64,000 bases of DNA from Fragum whitleyi (taxonomy: Eukaryota; Mollusca; Bivalvia; Cardiida; Cardiidae), in NCBI GenBank assembly GCA_948146395.1, contig OX411546.1, positions 21,802,449-21,866,448 of the forward strand. Direction: 5' to 3'. How positions within the stretch are numbered: the stretch's first letter is position 1; every line of letters begins with the position of its first letter. This document shows positions 12,027-24,185 of the stretch, in pieces. The notes beneath the pieces were generated by a model. That model had not been told where the DNA came from, made no database searches, and saw nothing but the letters and a program-made list of their open reading frames with translations. The position numbers and the translations under genes are program-made.

Positions 12027-13085
12027 AGCTCACCTGAGCACAAAGTGCTCAAGGTGAGCTATTGTGATCACTCACCGTCCGTCGTCCGTCCATCGTCCGT
12101 CCATCCGTCCGTCCGTCAACAATTTCTTTGAACATCTTCTCCTCCTAAACCACTGGGCCAATCAAGCTGAAACTTGGCAGAGATGTTCCTTGGGTGAAGC
12201 TCTTCAAAAGTTGTTAAAAGAATTTAATTTCATCAAAAACTCTGGTTTCCATGGTAACGGAAAGGTTGAAAAATGGCCGAAAATGGCCAAAAATCTTAGA
12301 AAAAATTCTTCTCCTCCTAAACAACTAGGCCAATCAAGCTGAAACTTGGCAGAGATGTTACTTGGGTGAAGTTCTTCAAAATTGTTAAAAGAATTTAATT
12401 TCATCAATTACTCAGGTTTCCATGGTAACGAAAAGGTTGAAAAATGGCCGAAAATGGCCAAAAATCTTAGAAGAAATTCTACTCCTCCTACACCACTAGG
12501 TCAATCAAGCTGAAACTTGGCAGATATGTTCCTTGGATGAAGCTCTTCAAAAGTTGTTAAAAGAATTTAATTTCATCAAATACTCTGGTTGCCATGGTAA
12601 CAGAAAGGTTGAAAATGGCCGAAAATGGGCGAAAATCTTAGAAAAACTTCTTCTCTTCCTAAACCACTGTGCTTATTGAGCTAAAATTTAGTAGGAATGT
12701 TCTTTGCGTAAAGCTCTACCAAAATTGTATAAATAATTTTATTCAATCAAAATCTCTGGTTTCCATGGATTTGGAAATGTCAAAATATCGCCAAAAATAT
12801 CAGAGAAGGTTAATCTTCGCCTCAACTATTCCACATATCTTAAACTTGGCAAGGATATTCTTAAGGTTTAGGTCTACTAAACTTGTTAAAAGAATTCAAT
12901 TCCATCAATTACTTTGTTTGCAATTAAAAAGACAATCAAATTGCAGTAGGAGGAAATTAAAGTCTGTTTCTTTTGAATCCACCCTAAATGTACATCAGAC
13001 AATCTCTGGTATTTATGATATTGTTGACAGGTTATAAGTTGACCTACTCAGGTGAGCGATAAAGGACCATCATGGTCCTCTTGTA
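12027..13085 (+). mobile_element. Pearl/HINE-like element, 172-bp repeat family (copy 1)
   Basis: Starts with hairpin AGCTCACCTGAGCAC / GTGCTCAAGGTGAGCT, then (GTCC)n at 12074-12117. About four 171-172 bp units follow (starts near 12135, 12307, 12478, 12649), each with TCCTCCTAAACCACTGGGCC and TTTCCATGGTAAC. It ends with hairpin AGGACCATCATGGTCCT followed by CTTGT. No transposase is encoded. ORFs across it are by-products of the repeat. Confidence 0.75.
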
Positions 13086-13440
13086 TTTTATCTCTTATTT
13101 CTTCACAAGTACAGTATTTTCCATATATTTTCTAACCTGAACGATTACTAGAATATCGCTCGTTGCGTCCTATCGAAAACTTGTGCTGCAGGACTTTGCA
13201 AGGCTTTGGTCGCAAGATTTGAATATTGTCTCGCACTTTCCTGTTCAGCATTTATTTTTTTACATCCTTATCATTTTATACTTGTGAATGATTATCATGG
13301 AGAGGAAATTGTTAGCAAAAAGCTATTTATCCTTTTCCCGTAATAACTTCTCACTCCTAGGATGATTTCTAATTAAATTGTGTCAACTTTTCATTGTAGT
13401 TTGAAGTCACCCTCAATTTAGACCGGTCGAAAATCTCGAA

Positions 13441-14469
13441 CTAGAAAGCCATGAATGGCTTGAGTCGCTCCACAGGCTTGATATTCTTGTAAATTAAACA
13501 AATCAAAGTTTTGACTAGATCTTTAAATATTTTGAGTTCTACTGATGTTGAAAATGATTTTCAAAGTTTCAACTATTTAACATATATAGAGAAATGACCT
13601 CCGCCCATAAAAGACATATTTTTCATCCAATCAAAATAATTTTTGGCTGCATATTAATGGGTCACCAAAAGATCATACCAAAATGTTTCATTGATTTCCA
13701 TCAGTTTCAATCTGATAAAATGATTTTTAAAGTTTCCAGTGTATCACTTTTTGAAAAATGACCTCCGCCCATAAAATACATATTTTTCGTCCAATCACAA
13801 TAATTTTTGGTAGACTGATAAAGGGTCACTCAAGGATCATTACAGTGAAATTTGGTTGATATCTGTCGTTTAGATTCTGAGAAAATGATTTTCAAAGTTT
13901 CCACTATATGACATATAGAGAAATGACCTCCGCACATAAAATACATATTTTTCGTCCAATCACAATAATTTTTGGTAGACTGATAAAGGGTTACTCAAGG
14001 ATCATTCCAGTGAAATTTGGTTGATATCTATCAGAAATATTCTGAGAAAATGATTTTCAAAGTTTCCACTATATAACATATAGAGAAATGACCTCCGCCC
14101 ATAAAATGAACATTTTTCATCCGATCACAATAATTTTTTGAAGACTGATAAAGGGTCACTCAAGGATCATTCATGTAAAATTTCATTGTTATCCATTAAT
14201 TAGAATCTGAGAAAACTCACTTTTTACCATATTTGGAAATTAGCCACGCCCATTAAATCCATGTTTTTCATTGGATCAAAATTTCTTGAACAACTTTGAA
14301 AGAGGGTCACCCAAGGATCATTTCTGTGAAGTTTGGTTGAAATCCATCCAGTAGTTTCTGAGGAGAAGATTTTTAAAGAAAAAGTTTACGACCGGACGCA
14401 CGGACGCACGCACGACGGACACAACGCCATGACAATAACCCCAGTGGCTTTCAGCCAGTGGAGCTAAAA
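13441..14469 (+). mobile_element. Pearl/HINE-like element, AGAAAGCCATGAATGG family (copy 1)
   Basis: Starts CTAGAAAGCCATGAATGGCT. Several roughly 150-185 bp units follow, each with GAAAATGATTTTCAAAGTTT, AGAAATGACCTCCGCCCAT and GATAAAGGGTCAC. It then has a GGACGCACGGACGCACG run and ends CCCAGTGGCTTTCAGCCAGT plus GGAGCTAAAA. Both ends form short hairpins. Confidence 0.75.
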
Positions 14470-14614
14470 ACGGGGGAAAAGTCAAACTTTTTGTAATAGG
14501 GTTACCAATATAAGACAATAGATATTGATCGAGACATTACGTCATTCATGAAACACACTCTACATGTATGCGTATAAAATGTGTCAATTCTAAATAATGG
14601 TTAACCAAACCAAC

Positions 14615-14910
14615 AAGAGCTGTCACTGTAAGATGACAATGCCCCCGACACCGCTTTGATTTTAAATTATGGCCAATCTATGTTGAAGGTCAAGGTCATC
14701 AAGGGGTCAAGGTCACCAAAGTATGTGCCTACAGAAAGGTAATGTACCAAGGAATGTTGTGGTAAAGTATGATGCGAATATGTTAAGTAATAAGGAAGTT
14801 ATGGCCAATGTTAAAGTTTTTGGACGGAATGACGGACGGACGGACGGACGGACAGACGGACGGACGGACAAGTCAAATTTATGATGCCTCCCTATCAGGG
14901 GCATAATAAA
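14615..14910 (-). mobile_element. Short GCCCCCG-family element with (GGAC)n
   Basis: Begins AACAAGAGCTGTCACTG and TGCCCCCGA, carries (GGAC)n at 14823-14870 and ends ATCAGGGGCATAATAAA. Two TCAAGGTCA motifs lie at 14690 and 14707. Confidence 0.65.
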
Positions 14911-15120
14911 GAGCTTTTCAAAGGGCAATTTAGAATGCCTGGTTCTTATCAGGGGGTCAGTGGTTAGAATTCAATTAAAACTGGTATAATCTAAAGTCAA
15001 TGAATTCCGATTAACAGTGAATTCAGATGTCAAGCCTAATAATTTCAATTAACAAATGGGCTATCGTTAATTAATGATTCAATAACTTAGACAATTTAAA
15101 ATGCAACATACCCGCCAAAA

Positions 15121-15380
15121 TATTGATTGATTGAAGTTTAACGCCGCTTTCAACATTTTTTCAGTTATATCGCGGCGGCTGGAGCACCTTACTATGGATT
15201 CCTGGTATTTCTCTCACCAGTACAACCATCACATCCTTTCCTAGCCTCCAGCTGCTACCTAACATAGGTCTACGATTATCAACCCATTGGTGAGAGACAA
15301 ATAGTCAGAAAGAATGAGTGCCGCCATCGGGGAACGAACCTGGGACGTCTAGCTTGATCGCCCGACGGGCTACCACCCAC
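15121..15380 (-). mobile_element. tRNA-derived SINE, near full length
   Basis: On the minus strand: a decayed tRNA-like head near 15380-15310, the body with GTGAGAGAAATACCAGGAAT, GGTGCTCCAGCCGCCGC and GTTGAAAGCGGCGTTAAACT, and a tail of TCAATCAATA repeats. Confidence 0.7.
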
Positions 15381-15660
15381 CAATGGAGGGTTCAGGGTTT
15401 TTGTTAAGGTGGTTCGAGGAAACAAATTTCGATGTATGTTATGAAATGCAGGTTTCGCCATTCTTAGACCCACAAATAAGTAGCAAGTGCTCTCAAAACT
15501 ATCAGATGCAAGTCGTCAGGACCCTCCGGAAGTCACGCTCAGAAAAGAATATAAGACTGTTTTAAATGGTCTTCAATTCATTTCTGAAGTTGATCCCTAA
15601 AAGTACCGATATCTATCTAATACATTGTGTAGCTACTCTAGAGAATATTTCAATATTTGA

Positions 15661-16406
15661 AACAAGAGGACCATGATGGTCCTACATCGCTCATCTTCGT
15701 CTCTTTGACTCCTCAGTAAACTAAATGCTTTAAAGATCATTAAATGACAATTAAATTTTCAAAAGAAAGACATTATTTTACTCTATTGATTGGACATACT
15801 GTTTTTCCAAGTTGCAAAAATACTTGGTAACTTTTTCACCATTATCAATCCAGTTGGCTCGTGATCTAATAAAATAACCCGCTATCTTTTCTTTGCGTAT
15901 GTTTTCTAACTCTGTTTGAAGTATCAAATATCTATCTTTATTAGTTTCACATAAATAAGCTTCTATTTGAGAAATTATTGTAAACCTGCATGAGTTTCTA
16001 GCCTTTTCTAAACAACTTTCATGTGACCTGGCCAACATTCTGGCAAAGTTTCATGAAGATTGAACAATATTTGTGGCCCCTAGAGTGTAAACAAGAAAAT
16101 TTTCATTTAAGCCCCTTTTCCAGTGATATGGCATGGATCCTTCCCCCTTTCAAAAGGGTTCATCCTTGTAACCTGGCCAACATTCTGACGACATTTCATG
16201 AAGATTGTGCCATCTTTGTGGCACAATCTAGAGTGTAAACAAAAAAATTGTCAATAAGGTCTCTTTTCCTGTGATATGGCATGGATCCTTCCCATTTTCA
16301 ATAGGGTTCATCCTTGTGACCTTGCCAACATTCTGACCAAGTTTCATGAAGTTTGGGCCATATTTGTGGCCCATAGAGTGTAAACATGATGTGCTCAAGT
16401 GAGCTA
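15661..16406 (-). mobile_element. Pearl/HINE-like element, split by a LINE fragment
   Basis: Left end AACAAGAGGACCATGATGG and right end GTGCTCAAGTGAGCTAAA are the family termini. The body repeats TGACCTGGCCAACATTCTG and TTTCATGAAGATT at a period of about 150 bp. The next element begins two bases after its end. Confidence 0.65.
15766..16022 (-). pseudogene. Fragment of a second LINE ORF2 (linker before RT)
   Basis: A minus-strand frame contains SRANWIDNGEKVTKYFCNLEK, the conserved stretch between endonuclease and reverse transcriptase in L1-like and related LINEs. Only about 85 codons remain. It interrupts a pearl/HINE-like element (15661-16406). Confidence 0.7.
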
Positions 16407-16407
16407 A

Positions 16408-17273
16408 ACTAGAAAGCCATGAATGGCTTGAGACTCTCCACAACTTGAAATTCTTGTAAAAGCAAATAAATGTTTTGACTAGATTTTTAGATATTTGGGG
16501 TTCTACTGATGTTGAAAATGATTTTCAAAGTTTCAACTATATAACAGATAGAGAAATGACCTCCGCTATTAATAGACATATTTTTCATCAAATCAAAATA
16601 ATTTTTGGCTGCATGATAATGGGTCACCCAAAGATCATACCAAAATGTTTGATTGATATCCTTCAGTTACATTCTGAGAAAATGATTTTCAAAGTTTCCA
16701 CTATATAACATATAGAGAAATGACCTCCGCCCATAAAATCTATATTTTTCATCCAATCAAAATAATTTTTTGTACACTGATAAAGGGTCACTCAAGAATC
16801 ATTCTAATGAAATTTGGTTGATATCCATCCGTTACATTCTGAGAAAATGATTTTCAAAGTTTCCACTATATAACATATAGAGAAATGACCTCCGCCCATA
16901 AAATGCATATTTTCCATCTGATCACAGTGATTTTTTGTAGACTGATAAAGGGTCACCCAAGGATCATTCATGTAAAATTTAATTGGTATCCGTTGATTAG
17001 AATCTGAGAAAACTCACTTTTTACCATATTTGGAAATGTGCTACGCCCATTAAATCCGTGTTTTTCATTGGATCAAAATTTCTTGAACAGCTTTGAAAGA
17101 GGGTCACCCAAGGATCATTCCTGTGAAGTTTGGTTGAAATCCATCCAGTAGTTTCTGAGGAGAAGATTTTTAAAGAAAAGTTTACGACCGGACGCACGGA
17201 CGGACGGACAGACGCACGACGGACACAACGCCATGACAATAGCCCCAGTGGCTTTCAGCCAGTGGAGCTAAAA
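16408..17273 (+). mobile_element. Pearl/HINE-like element, AGAAAGCCATGAATGG family (copy 2)
   Basis: Same ends and repeated units as the copy at 13441. It has a GGACGCACGGACGGACGGAC run at 17189-17220. Confidence 0.75.
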
Positions 17274-17420
17274 ATAAGAGGACAGCTAAAATGAGATGTG
17301 AAATGAGTCTACATATATATTTAAAGGGGAGACTCCCAAACCTCAAGCGACCACCCTTATGAGCCTTCAAAGTCCTTCGTGCCTTCTTTTGTTTTCATAC
17401 AAAAAAAAACAACAACAACA

Positions 17421-18668
17421 AACAAGAGGGCCTTTGGCCCTGGTCCACTCACCTGAGTCAAAGCACCTTAGGGTGAGTTGCATTACTTTTGATTCAGATG
17501 TTAAAGTTATTGAACGATAACAAATTTATGTGTAAAGGAAAATAATCTTATGGTCAGACCAGTAAGATTCCAGTCTCAGTTTTACTATTTCTGTTTGAAA
17601 ATAAAAGATCCAAAAAGGAATTGCTATCAGTTTTTGGTTTTTGTACTCGGGTGACCTTAAAAAGTTCAAATGTTAAAATTGACCAGAAGTACTATCCTCT
17701 CCCCCCTGATGCTCCGCCTGGTGGCCCAACAGTCATAGCTGTTTAAATTAAGTTCTATGAGCTGATTATTCTATATCAAATGAAAAAGCTGTAGGAATTC
17801 TGGCTCAGTAGAATTTTTAACTATAGCTATGTAAAATAGGGTCTATGAGCTGATCATCCATGTCAAATATAAAGGTTGTAGGGATTCTGGTTCAAAAGAA
17901 GAAGAAAGTTATGGATCTAAATATTTTCAACAAAGTACTACCCCTTCCCCATGGTGGCTCCGCAACTGGTGGCCCAACAGTTATGATTTTAGCTATTCTA
18001 ATTATGGTCCATATGCTGATCACCCTTGCTATTTTTCAAGTCTGTAGGGCTGTGGTTTATCAGAAGAAGAAGGTTAAAGATTTAAGAATTGCTCTGAAAA
18101 GCTACCCTCCCATCCCTGGTGCTCTGCACCTGGTGGCCAAACATTCATGATTTTAGCTATTTCAGATAAGGTCTATGAGCTGATTTTTCATGTCAAATAT
18201 AAAGGCTGTAGGGATTCCGGTTCATCAGAAGAAGACAGTTAAAGATTTCAAAATTTTTACAAAGCACTACCCCCTCCCCCCCAGATGCTCTCCACCTGGT
18301 GGCCCAACAGTCATGATTTTAATTAAGATTTATAAGCTGATCATCAATGCTAATTTTAAAGTCTGTAGGGCTCCTGGTTCCGAAGAAAGAGAAGGTTTAA
18401 AGATTACAAAATTTACCCAAAGTACTACCCCCTCCCTGGTGTTCCGCACCTGGTGGCCCAACAGATATGATTTTAGCTATTTTAATTAAGACCTATGAAC
18501 TGATCATCCATGCTAAATTATAATTCTGTAGGACTCCGGGTTGAGAAGAAGATGAATTTTGAAGATTTTCTTAAAATTTCACATTTGGTTGCCATAGCAA
18601 CCGGGGTTTTTCATGGATTTCAATTTTTTAGCTATTTTGGAAGGGGCACACCTAAGCAACATTTCTAT
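17421..18668 (-). mobile_element. Pearl/HINE-like element with 160-165 bp units
   Basis: Left end AACAAGAGGGCCTTTGGCCC is a hairpin with the ACAAGAG terminus. Units contain CTGTAGGGATTCTGGTTC, AAGTACTACCCC and GGTGGCCCAACAGT (repeats near 17876, 18038, 18205, 18361, 18524). The far end is truncated where the next element starts. Confidence 0.65.
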
Positions 18669-21241
18669 ACAAGAGGACCATGATGGTCCTATATCGCTCA
18701 CCTGAGTATGTCACTCATAACTTGTCAATTACGTTATGAAAACCAGAATTTGTTTCATGTAGATTAAGGTTGGTTAAAATTCGTCCTACTGCAACTTGGT
18801 TTTTTTAAGTTTCGTATATTTTCAACTTTTCACTTATCGTGGCGTATTCTTTTAACAACTTTTGAAGACCTTCACCCAAGGAACATCCCTGCCAAGGTTC
18901 AGCTTGATTGGCCTAGTGGTTTAGGAGGAGAAGAATTTTTTCTAATATTTTCAGCCATTTTTGGCCATTTTTCAGACTTTTCGTTACCATGGAAACTAGA
19001 GTTTTTGATAAAATTAAATTCATTTAACAATTTTTGAAGACCTTCCCCAAAGGAACATCCCTGCCAAGTTTCAGCTTGATTGGCCCAGTGGTTTAGGAGA
19101 ATAAGAATTTTTTCTAATATTTTCAGCCATTTTCGGCCATTTTTCAGACTTTCTGTTACCATGGAAACTAGAGTTTTGGATGAAATTAAATTCTATTAAC
19201 AATTTTTGAAGACCTTCACCACAGAAACATCCCTGCCAAGGTTCGGCTTGATTGGCCTAGTGGTTTAGGAGAATAAGAATTTTTTCTAATATTGTCAGCC
19301 ATTTTCGGCCATTTTTCAGACTTTTTGTTACCATGGAAACTAGAGTTTTTGATGAAATTAAATTCTTTTAACAACTTTCGAAGACCTTCCCCAAAGGAAC
19401 ATCCCTGCCAAGATCCAGCTTGATTGGCCCAGTGGTTTAGGAGGAGAAGAATTTTTTCTAATATTGTCAGCCATTTTCGGCCATTTTTCAGACTTTCTGT
19501 TACCATGGAAACTAGAGTTTTTGATGAAATTAAATTCTTTTAACAACTTTTGAAGACCTTCACCCAAGGAACATCCCTGCAAAGTGTCAGCTTGATAGGC
19601 CCAATGGTTTAGGAGGAGAAGAATTTTTTCTAATATTTTCAGCCATTTTCTGCCATTTTTCAGACTTTTTGTTACCATGGAAACTAGAGTTTTTGATGAA
19701 ATTAAATTCTTTTAACAACTTTTGAAGACCTTCCCCAAAGGAACATCCCTGCCAAGATTCAGCTTGATTGGCCCAGTGGTTTAGGGGAATAAGAATTTTT
19801 TCTAATATTTTCAGCCATTTTCGGCCATTTTTCAGATTTTCCGTTACCATGGAAACTTGAGTTTTTGATGAAATTAAATTCTTTTAACAACTTTTGAAGA
19901 CCTTCACCACAGAAACATCCCTGCCAAGGTTCAGCTTGATTGGCCTAGTGGTTTAGGAGGAGAAGAATTTTTTCTAATACTTTCAGCCATATTTCGGCCA
20001 TTTTTCAGACTTTTTGTTACCATGGAAACTAGAGTTTTTGATGAAATTAAATTCTTTTAACAACTTTTGAAGACCTTCCCCAAAGGAACATCCCTGCCAA
20101 GATTCAGCTTGATTGGCCCAGTGGTTTAGGAGGAGAAGAATTTTTTCTAATATTTTCAGCCATTTTCGGACATTTTTCAGACTTTCTGTTACCATGGAAA
20201 CTAGAGTTTTTGATGAAATTAAATTCATTTAACAACTTTTGAAGACCTTCACCACAGAAACATCCCTGCAAAGTTTCAGCTTGATAGGCCCAATGGTTTA
20301 GGAGGAGAAGAATTTTTTCTAATATTTTCAGCCATTTTCTGCCATTTTCAGACTTTTTGTTACCATGGAAACTAGAGTTTTTGATGAAATTAAATTCTTT
20401 TAACAACTTTTGAAGACCTTCCCCAAAGGAACATCCCTGCCAAGATTCAGCTTGATTGGCCCAGTGGTTTAGGAGGAGAAGTTTTTTTCTAATATTTTCA
20501 GCCATTTTCGGCCATTTTTCAGATTTTCCGTAAGCATGGAAACTAGAGTTTTTGATGAAATTAAATTCTTTTAACAACTTTTGAAGACCTTCCCCCAAGG
20601 AACATCCCTGCCAAGTTTCAGCTTGATAGGCCCAATGGTTTAGGAGGAGAAGAATTTTTTCTAAGATTTTTGGCCATTTTGGGCTATTATGTAACCATGG
20701 CAACCAGAGTTTTTGACGAAATTAAATTCTTTTAACAACTTTTAAAGAGCTTCACCCAAGGAACATCCATGCCAAGTTTCAGCTTCATTGGCCCAGTGGT
20801 TTAGGAGGAGAAGATGTTTAAAGAAATTGTTGACGGACGGATGGACAGACGGACAGACAGACAGACGGACGACGGACAGACGACGGATTTGATTTGATTT
20901 GAATTGGGGTTTTACGTCGCTTTCAACAATCTCTCAGTTATATCGCGACGACTGGAGCACCTAACGATGGATTCCTGGTATTTCTCACACCAGTACTACC
21001 ACCACATCCCTTTCCTAGCCTCCAGTTGCTATTCCACATAGGTTTACGATTATCTACCCATTGGTGGAAGACAAATGTCGGAAAGGATAAGTGCCGCGGC
21101 CGGGGATCGAACCCGTGCGAATATAGACCCCTTGATTAGAAGTCCGACGCGCTACCAACTGCGCTATTGCCGCGGCTGACAGACAACGGACGGTGAGTGA
21201 TCACAATAGCTCACCTTGAGCACTTTGTGCTCAGGTGAGCT
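18669..21241 (-). mobile_element. Pearl/HINE-like element with about 11 units of 172 bp
   Basis: Starts ACAAGAGGACCATGATGG and ends AGCTCACCTTGAGCACTTTG plus the paired half. CCATGG-AAACTAGAG landmarks recur near 18987, 19159, 19331, 19503, 19676, 19848, 20020, 20191, 20361, 20535 and 20694. It is the same unit as the copy at 12027. The (GGAC)n segment at 20833-20886 holds a SINE insertion. Confidence 0.8.
20887..21176 (-). mobile_element. tRNA-derived SINE, full length, nested
   Basis: On the minus strand the head reads AATAGCGCAGTTGGTAGCGC (A box) and GGTTCGATCCCC (B box). Then come the GGAGCACC-family body and a (CAAAT)n tail. Flanks GACAGACGACGGA (20875-20887) and GACAGACAACGGA (21178-21190) look like a 13-bp target duplication with one mismatch. 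They could also be two units of the host microsatellite. Confidence 0.75.
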
Positions 21242-21385
21242 AAAAATTTGGTGTTAATAGGCCTAGTAGTTTAGGAGATGTCGTTTAAAGAGATTGTTGA
21301 TGGACGCCGGACAACGACTGATGGCCGGTCGAAAGGTGATCACAATAGCTTACATGAGCACTTCATGCTCAGATGAGTTAAAAAA
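21242..21385 (-). mobile_element. Terminal fragment of a pearl/HINE-like element
   Basis: Contains TTTAGGAGATGTCGTTTAAA, a GGACGCCGGAC stretch and the terminal hairpin CATGAGCACTTCATGCTCAG. Confidence 0.5.
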
Positions 21386-21574
21386 ACGGGGTTTGTTTTC
21401 TCAGTAATACCAAATTTGATTAATGTTTCCTACAATGAAATATATAGTCCTCAGAGGGGGTTTGTCTCCGTTTTTATTGTATAAAATTGACTAAATCATT
21501 ATTAACATTTCTAAAGATGGTTAGTGAACATTATTTGATTCATCAGATTCAATTTCTCCTACGTCTTTGCAAGC

Positions 21575-21630
21575 CAAAGGTTCTAGCTCCACTATGTTCC
21601 GTTTGTAAGGAACATTGTGGAGCTAAAACC
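21575..21630. repeat. Short perfect-stem hairpin (TAGCTCCACTATGTTCC)
   Basis: GGTTCTAGCTCCACTATGTT and GGAACATTGTGGAGCTAAAA pair with few mismatches. Confidence 0.7.
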
Positions 21631-22478
21631 CTCTGATTGTGAAGATGTACATGTTTCTCCTACCTTTCACACGTATGTGATGATAGATGAAACACTAAGC
21701 CAACACTCAATTTTTGGTTGAACTAGATTCGTCACAAAGCATGCTTATAACCCCACAGGCGCTTTGTCCCAGTTCTGTAAACCTACTTCATAAGTCTACA
21801 GACAAACTATGTTGATCCTGTAATTGCTTGACCTTGAAGTGTGACCTTGGCCTTTGGCATACAGACATAATTGATGAAAATGAAGCTTCTACACCTTGAG
21901 AGGATGAGCAGTTAAAAATAAACTTGAAGTCCTTCCATAAATATAAAAGTTATGCTCCAGACAAAAATGTGACATTGACTTTGAGTAAGACCTCGAAATT
22001 TAAGAAACAGTTTTTGTTTGTTATCTTTTCGAAAGAAACACCTACTCTCCGAAGAGCACAATTGTGTAAACTACATATGGATGGAAACACTAACAAACTA
22101 GTGCATATGCACAGGTGCACACAGGTGAAATTAATGCAACATGTCCCACTCAGAGCAAACCTGCTCCATAATAGTTTCAACAAAATTGAAAATAAAGCAA
22201 AAAACATTTTTTTTTTAGTTTATTGATTTGCAGTTTCAAAAACTGTCACAAATACTTGTAATATTCATTAAAATAAGCTCAATACCTTGTTTATTATTCA
22301 ACATAAATTACACACAAACACATTACTACTCACCACTAAATTTCAACACACTGCAGAAAAATTATTGTAAGAAAAAGAGAAATTGCTGAGAGCAATTTCT
22401 CCATTTCCCACATTCATTTCTGCCTCATATACAACTTAAATCTTAGATTCAATTTATAGTTGACATGCTGTCTGCAAC

Positions 22479-22616
22479 CAGCCCTGTGTTCAGGATGTAA
22501 AAGCCTTTCCTGAGCGCTTTGAGATGATACCCCACTTTGCACCTGCACATACGTGCAAGGCGATGTATCATTTCATAAGCACTTTGCTAACGATTTCATC
22601 CTGAATGCAGGGCTGG
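22479..22616. mobile_element. Foldback MITE, CAGCCCTGTGTTCAGGATG family
   Basis: Ends CAGCCCTGTGTTCAGGATG and CATCCTGAATGCAGGGCTGG are near-perfect inverted repeats. The interior folds around GCACATACGTGC. A diverged relative follows at 22669-22811. Confidence 0.75.
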
Positions 22617-23039
22617 ATAAAATTCATACAAGTCCTCAGCCTGCTTAATTTGAATAATGTTTCTAACTGTCCTGCTTTCAGGATAACAAATGGTGAAAAC
22701 AAACTGTTTGCAAACTATTAACCCACTTTGCAAGCAGGTGCATGTTCAATGCTGGATATTATTTACAAAGAGTTTGCACTGTTTTGTCATCCTTTATGCA
22801 TGGCGGGTTTCCAATTTTTTTTTGACATTCCAACAAATCTGTTTTGACAACAATAATCCATTACAAAGATGGCAGAGTAGGCTTAGACCAGACTGCACAT
22901 CTGTACAAGTTAATCTTGGTCTATACTGTCTGCTAAAGCTAACTTGTGAACAGCATGAGATGAGTGAAGTATCTAAATGCATTTATTCTATGACTAGCAA
23001 ACCACAACTTCGATTTTAACTTTGTAAAACAAAGAAGTA

Positions 23040-23290
23040 GGAAATATTCCAAATCAAACAATCTTCAGAACCAATATAAACAATCTTCAAAACAAACACA
23101 ATCTTCAGAACCAAAACAATTTTCAGAACCAAAACAATATTCAGGACAAAAAAATCATCAGTACCAAAACAAACAATTTTCAGGACAAAAAACGAACAAT
23201 CTTCAGAACCAAAACAAACAAACAACCTTTAGAAGCAACACAGACAATCTTAAGAACTTAAAAAGAACTTAAACAGTCTTCAAAACTAGA
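23040..23290. repeat. Degenerate AATCTTCAGAACCAAAAC minisatellite
   Basis: AATCTTCAGAACCAAAACAA-type units repeat irregularly at about 20-28 bp. Apparent minus-strand ORFs with repeated VLKIV follow from it. Confidence 0.65.
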
Positions 23291-23709
23291 AATTGTCATC
23301 AACTTCAGAGATTAAATATTGTGACCACAAGTAGCTGTGATTATGTTTCAACCACTAAAATCCAGCTGAACAAAAATATTGACAAACTCTTGGTATTGAC
23401 TTGAGGTAGATAATAAAATATCGTTTAAAAGAGAAAAGGTAAAATTTACTGCATAGTAAAACATGAGAAACCGCGTGCAGTTCATAACACTTAGCCTTAA
23501 GTCCCTCTTAACGAAAAAATCTCAGTTGGTGAAAAAAGTCCAAGTAGAAAAGGGATATATTTTCTGTATATCATTACAAATAATATTGCTTGAGTAATCA
23601 CCCTTATTGCTTTGGATAATGTTTTTGCGCCGAGTTTCAAGTGAATATCTGAAATAATAACAGAGTCAGGGTTGTGGAATTCCAATGCCCAACTTATCTA
23701 GCACATGCT

Positions 23710-24185
23710 GTTTCACTTGCAAACTTTAACATCATTCGGAATACCACTCGGCCAATCTCAAGATCAACCTCGGATGTACATAGACAGACTATTTTTTAAA
23801 AATACGGGAAAACCTTAAAAAAACTCGATGACGTCAGTTAAAATGGCGTTAGCCCTCGGAACTGTGAATGAAAACAACGCTACTTGTTAAGTCACTGACG
23901 TAAAACCATCGTATCCTTATATAAATATCTTTAGATTCTTAAATAATGGTTGAAAAATCTTAATTTTTGAGAATGATTTGTCATTCTCAAAAATTAAGAT
24001 TTTTCAGCCGTTATATACTGTAAAAGATATAAATCTACAGTGCTAGTTTTTCTTACACTGTTTCGGCCTAACAAAATGCACGATTTTGTTACATACCCAT
24101 CCGCCTTACATACATCCGAGGTCAGTTGCAGTTTACGGAAATGGCAGAGTGGTGTTCCGAATGACTTTAACATTTCTGTAGGCCA
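23710..24185. repeat. Imperfect long foldback with a perfect central hairpin
   Basis: The central stem GAATGA-loop-TCATTC extends to GAAAAATCTTAATTTTTGAG and its complement (23950-24008). Outer arms at 23715-23782 and 24108-24180 share TCCGAGGT and GTGGTATTCCGAATGA in inverted orientation. A CRE palindrome TGACGTCA (23829-23836) lies in the left half. Confidence 0.6.

Noticed and set aside
14713..14928. SVRPSVRPSVRP-type peptides, also at 14318, 17021, 41633 and 52579
   Set aside because: They are translations of the (GTCC/GGAC)n microsatellite at element ends.
20104..20703. A 199-codon minus-strand open frame
   Set aside because: It reads through several 172-bp repeat units. The peptide repeats with the DNA period (NHWANQAESWQG, FIKNSSFHGN), so it reflects the array, not a protein.
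21090..21176. Functional tRNA gene (and similar at 56231 and 33624)
   Set aside because: A and B boxes are present, but the acceptor and anticodon stems are imperfect and each is fused to a SINE body and tail.
21924..22226. Overlapping plus and minus frames of 100 and 85 codons
   Set aside because: No recognisable domain or splice context. The preceding text (GACCTTGAAGTGTGACCTTGG) is typical of a degenerate dispersed repeat.
23853..23900. Short ORF MALALGTVNENNATC after a TGACGTCA site
   Set aside because: Fifteen codons then a stop, no donor, and it lies inside a foldback region. The CRE-like site is noted but no gene is supported.
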